Below, in pieces: positions 1 through 5,542 of a DNA stretch of 7,221 nt. This DNA comes from Planctomycetaceae bacterium (GTDB lineage Bacteria; Planctomycetota; Planctomycetia; Planctomycetales; Planctomycetaceae): positions 1 to 7,221 of the forward strand of contig JAGQQT010000205.1 of the NCBI GenBank assembly GCA_020426065.1. Reading direction: 5' to 3'. The notes below the pieces were generated by a model. That model searched no databases, had not been told where the DNA came from, and saw only the letters and a list, made by a program, of their open reading frames with translations. The position numbers and the translations under genes were made by a program. Position 1 is the first letter of the stretch. Every line of letters begins with the position of its first letter.

Positions 1-229
1 TTTGCCAGTTCGGATGATCTCTCCGGATTAACTCGATCATGCCTGGTCTGATAAATCGGGCCGGAGTGACTTCAGACAGAGAGAACTTTTTTTGGCAGAC
101 CTGGCATTCTACATGGTGATTCTTCATCGCGACTCTCTTTGATTTACAAGCCCAGCACCGGTCGGTGAAGTCGACGGGTGTGACCTTGATTTTAGAGCTG
201 TGAGAAGTCTCAGACCAGCAGTCGTCCAC
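1..229 (-). CDS. Partial small zinc-ribbon-like protein (3' end off the left edge)
   Basis: I do not recognise this protein by name. The reading frame is open from base 229 to the left edge, giving 76 codons without a stop. It shows two CxxC pairs, CWAC (about residues 25-28) and CQVC (42-45), separated by 13 residues, which is the layout of a four-cysteine zinc ribbon. After them comes KKFSLSEVTPARFIRPGMIE and then a basic, hydrophobic stretch ending in DHPNWQ. The only usual start that keeps both cysteine pairs is GTG at 229, which would overlap the 3' end of the DUF4256 gene by 20 bases and has no clear Shine-Dalgarno. The first ATG in frame is at 127 and would lose the first pair. Zinc binding is inferred from the cysteines only. 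It lies directly downstream of DUF4256 on the same strand, so co-transcription is likely. Confidence 0.5.
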   Translation of the reverse strand, partial: MDDCWSETSHSSKIKVTPVDFTDRCWACKSKRVAMKNHHVECQVCQKKFSLSEVTPARFIRPGMIELIRRDHPNWQ

Positions 230-755
230 GGAACCCGCGGGCGGCGTAATAGGATTCGGCTCCGTTGTGGTAAAGGAAGACGGCTCCGTAGCGGCGGTCG
301 CAGAACAGGGCTCCTCCCTGGTCGCGGATATCAGGTGGTGTGAGGACCCAGCTGGATGTTTTCGTGTCAAACTCACCCAGCTGCTGCAGGGTCCGATACT
401 CGTCTTCCGTCAGAATCGTGATACCCCAGGACTTTGCCAGTTGCATTGCACTGCCGGCTGGTTTGTTCTGCTTGCGGGATTCCAGAGCCTGCTGGTCATA
501 ACACAAACTTCGACGCCCCGCTGGACTTTCCGCAGAACAGTCGACGAAGACAAATGAGCCGGTCCTAATGTCCAGTCCGATCACATCCGGCTCACCACCG
601 CTCCGCTCCATTTCGTGAAGCGCATTCAGCTTCTTGGGGCTGGCTTCGAGACGAGCTTGAATGTCCGACCAATTGAGTTCCGCATGGCGTTCCCGATGCT
701 GTTCGAAACGTGCCTGCAACTGCTGGATGAGTTTCTTGCGATCGGTGGCTTTCAT
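210..755 (-). CDS. DUF4256 family protein
   Basis: A 181-residue protein that matches the DUF4256 family along its full length; the family has no established function that I know of. Recognisable blocks are MERSGGEPDV (about 49-58), DCSAESPAGRRSLCYD (72-87), TKTSSWVLTPPDIR (131-144), GGALFCDRRYGAVFLYHNGA (147-166) and ESYYAARGFRG (167-177). It has no signal peptide or membrane helix, so it is expected to be cytoplasmic. The N-terminus is a charged helix. The start at 755 is fixed by an in-frame TGA only 9 bases upstream. No Shine-Dalgarno is visible before the ATG (the leader ends TCTCCCC), so initiation is probably SD-independent. The conserved Asp, Cys, Arg and Glu residues suggest a ligand-binding or enzymatic role, but this is inference. 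It is preceded by a 139-bp gap carrying a large stem-loop and followed by the zinc-ribbon-like frame. Confidence 0.9.
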   Translation of the reverse strand: MKATDRKKLIQQLQARFEQHRERHAELNWSDIQARLEASPKKLNALHEMERSGGEPDVIGLDIRTGSFVFVDCSAESPAGRRSLCYDQQALESRKQNKPAGSAMQLAKSWGITILTEDEYRTLQQLGEFDTKTSSWVLTPPDIRDQGGALFCDRRYGAVFLYHNGAESYYAARGFRGRLLV

Positions 756-782
756 GGGGAGATTTCACGGCAGAATAACGAT

Positions 783-823
783 GTCACCCGACGCGACTTT
801 GAGGGGGAGTCGACACGGGTGAC
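783..823. repeat. Stem-loop: 8-bp inverted repeat with nested 5-bp stem
   Basis: GTCACCCG (783-790) is perfectly complementary to CGGGTGAC (816-823). Inside it CGACT (794-798) pairs with AGTCG (808-812), around a 9-base loop containing five G on the plus strand. A 3x3 internal loop separates the two stems. It lies in the gap between two leftward genes, 28 bases upstream of the DUF4256 start. It could be a terminator or processing site after the membrane-protein gene, a leader structure of DUF4256, or an operator. There is a short AATTTT on its right side, which would suit termination of rightward, not leftward, transcripts. Confidence 0.55.
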
Positions 824-859
824 AATTTTCGATCTCTGATCATCAATTCGGTCAGCACG

Positions 860-875
860 CCCCCGCAAGCGAGGG
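860..875 (-). terminator. Possible weak terminator hairpin after the membrane-protein gene
   Basis: Read on the minus strand this is CCCTCG-CTTG-CGGGGG, a 6-bp GC-rich stem (one T-G wobble) closed by a CTTG tetraloop, 19 bases after the stop of the 895-1635 gene. It is not followed by a T tract, so intrinsic termination is uncertain. The larger stem-loop at 783-823 may matter more. Confidence 0.25.
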
Positions 876-894
876 TGAGGATGACGGAGCTGGA

Positions 895-1635
895 TCAGTT
901 GGAGTCGTCGCGGACCTGGACCTGGAGGGCTCCCAGCATTTTGGTAATGGATTTTTCTTTGGTACCAATGAAGAAGACGTTTTCCAGCACGATGGCCCGT
1001 CGTTCATTGCTGGGGTGCAGGATGAGTCGTCCGGAACCGAGCAGCATGAACTCGAACAGGTCGTTGATTTCTTTGTCGATTCGCAGATTTGGAGCGGAGA
1101 AGCGTTCGAGGTCGCTCAGGAAGCCGTGGTGATGAAGCAGTTCGTTGGGACGTACTTCCCAGTAATCCAGTTGGACTCCTACTTTGACCAGCAGAAACAT
1201 CACCACGAAGACACCAAACAGCAGATAGTAAAACTGGGCATTTGCCACCGGCCTGATCCCGGACAGCATTTTGGACAGGAAGGGGAGCATGTTCGGGAAA
1301 TTCACCAGGAGCACATAACCACCCAGTCCAAATGCGGCAATGAAGAAGAAGAGAGTCAGGGATGTGGTGCGAGGGAAGTCGAAGGAGATGACAACCAGAT
1401 TCAGGGAAAAAATGGCCAGAAACAGAGTACCCAGCAGCACAGAGGTTTTCCCGATTTCCTGCACTTCATAAAGCCCGTGAGAAAAGTGCATCCAGACTGC
1501 GACAATCAGCGAGGCGATGACAGTCGGATACATGAACACGATTTTGGGATAGGACACCAGGTAAATGCTTTTGGGGACCTCATCATGATGGCCTGTTTTT
1601 TCACTTTTGGTGGACGGTGTCGATGCCTCAGACAT
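895..1635 (-). CDS. Four-helix membrane protein with possible PH-like C-terminal domain
   Basis: I do not recognise a named family. The 246-residue protein has a polar N-terminus (1-28), then four hydrophobic segments at about 32-51, 63-84, 90-112 and 134-157, and a soluble C-terminal part (158-246). That tail begins DYWEVRPNELLHHHGFL and continues through LERFSAPNLRIDKEI, GSGRLILHP and AIVLENVFFIG. This resembles the beta-strand pattern of bacterial PH-like (bPH/YdbT-type) domains that follow membrane helices: a strand, 'lHHHGFL', then a strand ending in a short 'lenV' element. The PH assignment is inference from pattern only. With four helices both termini are probably cytoplasmic. The start is supported by AAGGA (1646-1642), six bases before the ATG. 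It is downstream of the rodA-like gene on the same strand but 226 bp away, so its own promoter is likely. Confidence 0.85.
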   Translation of the reverse strand: MSEASTPSTKSEKTGHHDEVPKSIYLVSYPKIVFMYPTVIASLIVAVWMHFSHGLYEVQEIGKTSVLLGTLFLAIFSLNLVVISFDFPRTTSLTLFFFIAAFGLGGYVLLVNFPNMLPFLSKMLSGIRPVANAQFYYLLFGVFVVMFLLVKVGVQLDYWEVRPNELLHHHGFLSDLERFSAPNLRIDKEINDLFEFMLLGSGRLILHPSNERRAIVLENVFFIGTKEKSITKMLGALQVQVRDDSN

Positions 1636-1680
1636 ATGAAATCCTTTGTCACATCAGGGAAGAGTTTTCGGGGTCGGGAT

Positions 1681-1720
1681 GAAACTGCTGCTCTGAGTAT
1701 TCCGTATGTTAAGCAGTTTC
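1681..1720. repeat. 9-bp inverted repeat upstream of the membrane-protein gene
   Basis: GAAACTGCT (1681-1689) and AGCAGTTTC (1712-1720) are perfect inverted copies separated by 22 bases. The right edge is 85 bases and the left edge 46 bases upstream of the ATG at 1635. Two half-sites about three helical turns apart (centre to centre 31 bp) could bind a dimeric regulator, or the transcript could fold as a leader hairpin. No convincing -35/-10 pair was found around it. Confidence 0.5.
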
Positions 1721-1770
1721 TGGAATTATCGTGATGGATGCCCGCTCAGTTTGCAATCGCAGTGGGACAC

Positions 1771-1817
1771 ATTCTGTACGGAACTCCGCCGGGAAGGTTC
1801 ATGCAAAATCACAGAAT
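1771..1817 (-). repeat. 7-bp inverted repeat downstream of the rodA-like gene
   Basis: ATTCTGT (1771-1777) and ACAGAAT (1811-1817) are inverted copies with a 33-base interior. The interior itself contains GAAC (1781-1784) and GTTC (1797-1800), so a nested but weak foldback is possible. It lies 44 bases after the rodA-like stop and could mark the 3' end of that transcript. There is no T tract, so it is not a standard intrinsic terminator. Confidence 0.25.
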
Positions 1818-1861
1818 ACAGGAATCGGCGACAATTCTTTGGGCTTGGAACCAGGCGTGTT

Positions 1862-2986
1862 TCAGTAGCGGAATGTTTCTCCTGAAACTTCAAATCCGGG
1901 CCGAATCGCAATGTTGATCAGCAGACCGAGGCTGAACGAGGTCATCAGCATGCTCGAACCTCCATAACTGACCAGGGGAAGAGTGAGACCGGTGATCGGA
2001 GTGAGTCCGACTGTCATTCCGGTATTGATGATCAACTGGGTACAAAGCATCGTGACAATGCCAATCGCCAGGAGTCGGCTGAAGGGTTCTTCGGTAGCCG
2101 CGGCCAGATGCAGCCCCTGGCCAAACAGAATCATGTAAATCAAAAGGAGCCCCATGCAGCCCAGCAGCCCCCAGTGTTCCCCAATGAGGCAGAAGATAAA
2201 GTCGGTGCGGGAGGCGGGCAGGTGATACAGATACATGTCGTCCGTGGCGAGCCCGGAATAACTGCTCCCCCGGAGCCCACCGAGTGTGAGCATTTGCTTG
2301 GACTGATGCAGATGATAGCCGTCCCCCTGCGGAGCAGGGCCGCCATCAGCCTGGCTGAACAGTGTGGTGACACGGGATTTCTGCTCAGCCGACATCATTC
2401 CCCAGCCAACTGGAAGTGAAGAAATCCCCATGGCAATGATCAGGATCAGATGGGGAAGTCGAGCCCCGGCGGCGAACAGCATGCTGAACAGCACCGGGAG
2501 GAACAGCAGGGAGGTTCCCAGATCCGGCTCCTTGAGAATCAGGGCCATCGGAATCAGTGTGATCAGAAACGGAACCAGCAATCCGCTCAGTTTCCGATAA
2601 TTGTCCCGAAACATCAGGTACTGGGCCAGGGCCATCATGTAGGCCAGCTTGGCCACCTCGGAGGGTTGAAAGTTGACGGGGCCGAGCGGAATCCAGCGGT
2701 GAGAACCACCACGGGCCGGCATGAAATAGGGGATCACCAGCAGGCAGATTGTCAGGAAAAACAGGGGATAGGCCTTGCCGCGCCAGAAGCGGATCGGAAT
2801 CAGGACCGCCAGAATTGTGGCGGGAATAGCCAGCACGACCCAGACCAGCTGCCGGGAAAACAGGCCGCTGTCTCCCACCAGCTCATCTCCCCGGGCAATG
2901 GCCGCCAGACCAGCGCAAAGCAGGAGAATCTGGGCCAGAAACAGTGGCCAGGGGAATTTCGACCATCTTAACTCGGCCGTGGTCAT
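1862..2986 (-). CDS. rodA: SEDS-family peptidoglycan glycosyltransferase, RodA type
   Basis: A 374-residue polytopic inner-membrane protein, the usual RodA length. SEDS proteins polymerise lipid II into glycan strands, RodA doing so in the elongation machinery with a class B PBP (PBP2). The sequence shows the family blocks in order: [19 protein letters not shown] (96-114), KEPDLGTSL (152-160), [14 protein letters not shown] (227-240), [17 protein letters not shown] (260-276) and [18 protein letters not shown] (329-346). Asp262 in TDFIF corresponds to the proposed catalytic Asp of RodA. The 'KEPDLGTSL' form favours RodA over FtsW, although the split is not absolute. The start at 2986 is firm: an in-frame TGA lies seven codons upstream, and an AAGGA stands 12 bases before the ATG. 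No PBP2 or mreBCD gene is next to it, which is unusual since mrdA normally precedes rodA. It is divergent from the polysaccharide operon. Confidence 0.93.
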   Translation of the reverse strand: MTTAELRWSKFPWPLFLAQILLLCAGLAAIARGDELVGDSGLFSRQLVWVVLAIPATILAVLIPIRFWRGKAYPLFFLTICLLVIPYFMPARGGSHRWIPLGPVNFQPSEVAKLAYMMALAQYLMFRDNYRKLSGLLVPFLITLIPMALILKEPDLGTSLLFLPVLFSMLFAAGARLPHLILIIAMGISSLPVGWGMMSAEQKSRVTTLFSQADGGPAPQGDGYHLHQSKQMLTLGGLRGSSYSGLATDDMYLYHLPASRTDFIFCLIGEHWGLLGCMGLLLIYMILFGQGLHLAAATEEPFSRLLAIGIVTMLCTQLIINTGMTVGLTPITGLTLPLVSYGGSSMLMTSFSLGLLINIAIRPGFEVSGETFRY

Positions 2987-3184
2987 GAAGAATTCCGTTC
3001 CTTCGGATCAGTCCGGGATCAGGCTGGGCCTGTAACTGTGCCATCTTGGCGGGATCTGGTGCCTGACGCAAGCTGGGAAAACCAGTCTTGCCCCACAATT
3101 TGTAGCCTGATAACATCCGCGCACGCGGGAAATCCCTCACAAATAATCAGGAAATCAGCTCATATTTAGTTCGAATGGACATCA
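2987..3184. promoter_or_regulatory. Divergent intergenic region between the rodA-like gene and the polysaccharide operon
   Basis: These 198 bp separate the leftward rodA-like gene from the rightward operon, so promoters for both must lie here or the rodA promoter must be inside the shared region. The centre (3100-3184) is relatively AT-rich. A candidate rightward promoter is listed separately. I found no convincing leftward -35/-10 pair. A leftward GTG-started frame running from 3140 into rodA has no family resemblance and was not called. Confidence 0.6.
3088..3116 (+). promoter_or_regulatory. Candidate sigma-70-type promoter for the polysaccharide operon
   Basis: TTGCCC (3088-3093) and TAACAT (3111-3116) each match four of six consensus positions and are exactly 17 bases apart. 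The start of transcription would fall near 3123, about 60 bases before the ATG. An imperfect palindrome CCGCG-CA-CGCGG (3117-3128) lies immediately downstream, over the expected start point, and could be an operator or simply a small hairpin. Chance matches at this level are common. Confidence 0.25.
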
Positions 3185-4507
3185 ATGATGGGTGCAGAGC
3201 TCAAGAAAAAGATTGAACAACACGAGGCCAAAATTGGAGTGATCGGACTGGGATATGTCGGATTGCCGCTGATCAGTGCCTTTTTCTCCAAGGGTTTTTC
3301 CGTTATCGGGTATGACGTCGACTCGAAAAAAGTTGACTCCCTGAATGCCGGAAAGAGCTACATCAAGCATATTAAAAGCTCGGAAGTCAGCCAGTGGCGG
3401 GAATCCGGCAGGTTTGAAGCGACTGCCGATCTAAGCCGTCTTTCCGAGGCAGACGTGCTGCTGATCTGTGTTCCGACCCCTCTTAATGAAAGCCGGGATC
3501 CGGATCTGTTTTACGTCGAAGAAACAACGAAATCGATTGCCAAAACTCTCCGTCCGGGGCAGCTGGTCATTCTGGAAAGCACCACTTATCCCACGACTAC
3601 CCGGGACGTGATGCTTCCCATTCTGGAAAAAACCGGACAGGTGGCAGGCAAGGATTTCTATCTGGCTTACAGCCCGGAACGGGAAGATCCAGGCAATCCG
3701 GACTTCACTGCGGCGGGGATTCCCAAAGTGGTGGGTGGATATGATCCGGTCAGTCTGGATCTGGCGACCACTCTCTATTCCCAGGCGATTGTGAAAGTGG
3801 TGCCTGTCACGAGTTGTGAAGTTGCTGAAGCCTGCAAGATTCTGGAAAACACCTATCGAGCGGTCAACATTGCTCTGGTGAATGAACTCAAGACCCTGTT
3901 TGACCGGATGGGGATTGATGTCTGGGAAGTGATTGACGCAGCCAAAACGAAGCCATTCGGTTTTCAGGCATTTTATCCTGGTCCCGGACTGGGCGGACAC
4001 TGTATCCCCATTGATCCGTTTTATCTGACCTGGCTGGCCCGTAAGCAGGGTTTGACAACTCGCTTCATCGAACTAGCCGGAGAAGTCAACTCCCGGATGC
4101 CCGAGTATGTGATTACCCGTCTGGCCGAGTTTCTCAATGAACGGTGCAAGCCGATCAAGGGGAGCAAAGTTCTCCTGCTGGGAGTTGCGTACAAGAAAGA
4201 TGTTGATGATCCCCGGGAAAGTCCTTCTTTCGTTTTGATGGAAGAGCTGCTTCGTCGAGGAGCGGATTTAAGTTACAACGATCCCCATGTGCCGCATCTG
4301 CCCAAGATGCGACATCATGATCTGCCCGCAATGGACAGTGTTGAGCTGACTCCAGAATCTCTGGCAGCCCAGGATTGTGTCCTGATCGCCACAGATCATT
4401 CTTCGTACGATTATGATTTCATTGTCAAGCATGCTCCGATGGTGCTCGATACCCGGAACGCTACGAAGACAGTCAATTCACACCGGGAAAAAATTCATAA
4501 GGCCTGA
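3185..4507 (+). CDS. Nucleotide-sugar 6-dehydrogenase, UDP-GlcNAc (WbpA-like) type
   Basis: A 440-residue cytoplasmic NAD-dependent enzyme of the UDP-glucose/GDP-mannose dehydrogenase family, oxidising C6 of a UDP-sugar twice to the uronic acid. The N-terminal Rossmann domain starts with GVIGLGYVGLP (18-28), then VPTP (96-99), STTYP (132-136) and YSPERED (162-168). The central domain has KILENTYRAVNIALVNEL (218-235; Lys218 and Asn222 match family catalytic positions) and GPGLGGHCIPIDPFYL (266-281) with the nucleophile Cys273. The C-terminal UDP-binding domain has GVAYKKDVDDPRESPS (333-348). The GGHCIPIDPFYL form and DDPRESPS favour the UDP-HexNAc (WbpA/TviB) branch over UDP-glucose dehydrogenase, but substrate is not certain. 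ATG 3185 has a weak GGA five bases before it; ATG 3188 is an equally possible start. It is the first gene of the operon and provides its acidic sugar precursor. Confidence 0.93.
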   Translation: MMGAELKKKIEQHEAKIGVIGLGYVGLPLISAFFSKGFSVIGYDVDSKKVDSLNAGKSYIKHIKSSEVSQWRESGRFEATADLSRLSEADVLLICVPTPLNESRDPDLFYVEETTKSIAKTLRPGQLVILESTTYPTTTRDVMLPILEKTGQVAGKDFYLAYSPEREDPGNPDFTAAGIPKVVGGYDPVSLDLATTLYSQAIVKVVPVTSCEVAEACKILENTYRAVNIALVNELKTLFDRMGIDVWEVIDAAKTKPFGFQAFYPGPGLGGHCIPIDPFYLTWLARKQGLTTRFIELAGEVNSRMPEYVITRLAEFLNERCKPIKGSKVLLLGVAYKKDVDDPRESPSFVLMEELLRRGADLSYNDPHVPHLPKMRHHDLPAMDSVELTPESLAAQDCVLIATDHSSYDYDFIVKHAPMVLDTRNATKTVNSHREKIHKA

Positions 4508-4517
4508 TTGACAGCCG

Positions 4518-4536
4518 GAACCGCACGAGGCGGTTC
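4518..4536 (+). repeat. Hairpin between the dehydrogenase and sulfotransferase genes
   Basis: GAACCGC (4518-4524) pairs perfectly with GCGGTTC (4530-4536) around the loop ACGAG. It fills the 45-base gap and ends three bases before the GAGGAG ribosome-binding site. No T tract follows, so it is more likely an mRNA stability, processing or translational-insulation element than a terminator. Confidence 0.5.
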
Positions 4537-4539
4537 TCT

Positions 4540-4545
4540 GAGGAG
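4540..4545 (+). promoter_or_regulatory. Shine-Dalgarno that sets the sulfotransferase start
   Basis: GAGGAG lies seven bases before ATG 4553. The alternative TTG at 4508 lacks a comparable site and would place the hairpin inside the coding sequence. Confidence 0.8.
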
Positions 4546-4552
4546 TGTGAGC

Positions 4553-5431
4553 ATGAAGCTCGTTTACATTCAGTCATTATCGCGTAGTGGATCCACCTTT
4601 CTGCAGAAAGTGCTGGCAGCACAGGCTGGCATGGTCAGTCTGGGGGAAGTCGAACGCGTTCTGAAAAACGCTTCGCTCAAACGGGAAGATCCCTACGATG
4701 ATGCCCGTCGAGCGGTCGGAAATAAACATACTCACGACAAATCCCCCTGTTCCTGTGGAGCACTGCGGAACGAATGTTCGTTCTGGAAACCGCTTCTTGA
4801 AGAGGTTTCTGGTCGTTCGATGCCGGACTGCTACGCTGGGTTGATGCGGCATTTTGAAGAACAGTATCCCGGTCAGGTTCTGGTAGATTCTTCCAAGCTC
4901 GCACTGGGTTACAAGAAGAATTATGTTGCACCCGGACTGGTTTCGGCGAGCGATGTGCGTGTCATTCTGCTGATTCGGGATTATCGTGCGTGGTGTCATT
5001 CCATGCAGAAGCGGAAAAAAATCCGCTATGCGACCGGTACCTATCCGCCGGGTTATCACAGTTACCTGATGGATGCCTATCGCTGGTTATGGAATAACCA
5101 GCGAGGTGTACAGCAGTTGAAGACTTCAGGGATTGCTCACTGCATTGTTTCCCATGAGCGACTCGTATTCGATTTTGAGTCGGAAATGAAACGCATCCTC
5201 ACGTTTCTGGGAAGGGATCCGGAATCATTATCGCTTTCGAGTGTTCCAGTGATGCATGAGCTGTTCGGCAGTCATTCCCTCAAGATTGAAAACGCAGAAT
5301 CTTACAGGATCGCTCCCAGTTATGATCCCAGCTGGCTCTCGGATAACAGTGGCACATGTTATGGTCCGATTTTGTATCCGGTAGCTCGATTCAATCATTA
5401 TGTGCACGAAAAGTTGACCAGGGCAGCCTGA
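4553..5431 (+). CDS. PAPS-dependent sulfotransferase family protein
   Basis: A 292-residue protein of the sulfotransferase superfamily, which transfers sulfate from PAPS to a hydroxyl or amine of an acceptor. The 5'-phosphosulfate loop is SLSRSGSTFL (8-17), directly after the first beta strand. The 3'-phosphate site is LIRDYRAWCHS (140-150), where Arg142 and Ser150 keep the family's eight-residue spacing. DSSK (112-115), SHERLVFDFESEMKRILTFL (200-219) and the end of the fold are also as in bacterial members. CSCG (66-69) and ECSFW (74-78) form a Cys cluster seen in many bacterial relatives, of unknown role to me. There is no signal peptide; it should be cytoplasmic. Placement between a UDP-sugar dehydrogenase and a flippase argues that the acceptor is a polysaccharide or its lipid-linked unit. 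A small-molecule or protein acceptor cannot be excluded. The ATG at 4553 was chosen for its Shine-Dalgarno and because the fold begins immediately (MKLVYIQSLSRSGS). Confidence 0.85.
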   Translation: MKLVYIQSLSRSGSTFLQKVLAAQAGMVSLGEVERVLKNASLKREDPYDDARRAVGNKHTHDKSPCSCGALRNECSFWKPLLEEVSGRSMPDCYAGLMRHFEEQYPGQVLVDSSKLALGYKKNYVAPGLVSASDVRVILLIRDYRAWCHSMQKRKKIRYATGTYPPGYHSYLMDAYRWLWNNQRGVQQLKTSGIAHCIVSHERLVFDFESEMKRILTFLGRDPESLSLSSVPVMHELFGSHSLKIENAESYRIAPSYDPSWLSDNSGTCYGPILYPVARFNHYVHEKLTRAA

Positions 5432-5450
5432 AGCAGGACTTTCGGCTGCC
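5422..5450 (+). repeat. Hairpin spanning the sulfotransferase stop codon
   Basis: GGCAGCC (5422-5428) pairs perfectly with GGCTGCC (5444-5450) over a 15-base loop that begins with the TGA stop. There is no T tract after it (AGCTTGTTGC). It could be a partial terminator or an mRNA 3'-end protecting structure that lowers expression of the downstream flippase gene. The stem is GC-rich but short. Confidence 0.4.
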
Positions 5451-5504
5451 AGCTTGTTGCGATTGGTCGCAGACTGAAATGGACCGGGGGAGTGACCGGT
5501 AAAC

Positions 5505-5520
5505 GGTTACAGGGTTACAG
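5505..5520 (+). repeat. 8-bp tandem direct repeat upstream of the flippase gene
   Basis: GGTTACAG occurs twice without a spacer (5505-5512, 5513-5520), 22 bases before ATG 5543. It could be a slippage-prone site or a regulator half-site pair, or chance. If translation began at GTG 5492 the repeat would be coding. Confidence 0.4.
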
Positions 5521-5542
5521 CCAGCAGGAAGCTGATTGCAAT

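Noticed and set aside
1015..1734. Rightward open frame of 239 codons opposite the membrane-protein gene
   Set aside because: It is antisense to a gene with clear membrane helices and a good Shine-Dalgarno. The translation is rich in Gln, His and charged residues without any motif.
1726..1911. Leftward frame of 61 codons across the rodA 3' end
   Set aside because: It overlaps the conserved end of rodA in another frame and has no visible ribosome-binding site or motif.
2450..2971. Rightward open frame of 173 codons opposite the rodA-like gene
   Set aside because: It is antisense to a firmly identified SEDS gene, is Gln- and Gly-rich, and shows no domain.
2883..3140. Leftward GTG-started frame of 85 codons running into rodA
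   Set aside because: It overlaps the rodA start by about 104 bases in another frame. It shows no family motif, and the rodA start is fixed by an upstream in-frame stop.
3431..4000. Leftward open frame of 189 codons opposite the dehydrogenase gene
   Set aside because: It is a shadow of the dehydrogenase, whose catalytic motifs are all intact.
4508..4552. TTG start that would lengthen the sulfotransferase by 15 residues
   Set aside because: The added residues (MTAGTARGGS...) are not family-like and would be encoded by the hairpin. GAGGAG before ATG 4553 gives a much better start.
5492..5542. GTG start that would lengthen the flippase by 17 residues
   Set aside because: The G-rich stretch directly touches the GTG, leaving no spacing for a ribosome-binding site. 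The added residues are polar and unlike flippase N-termini.
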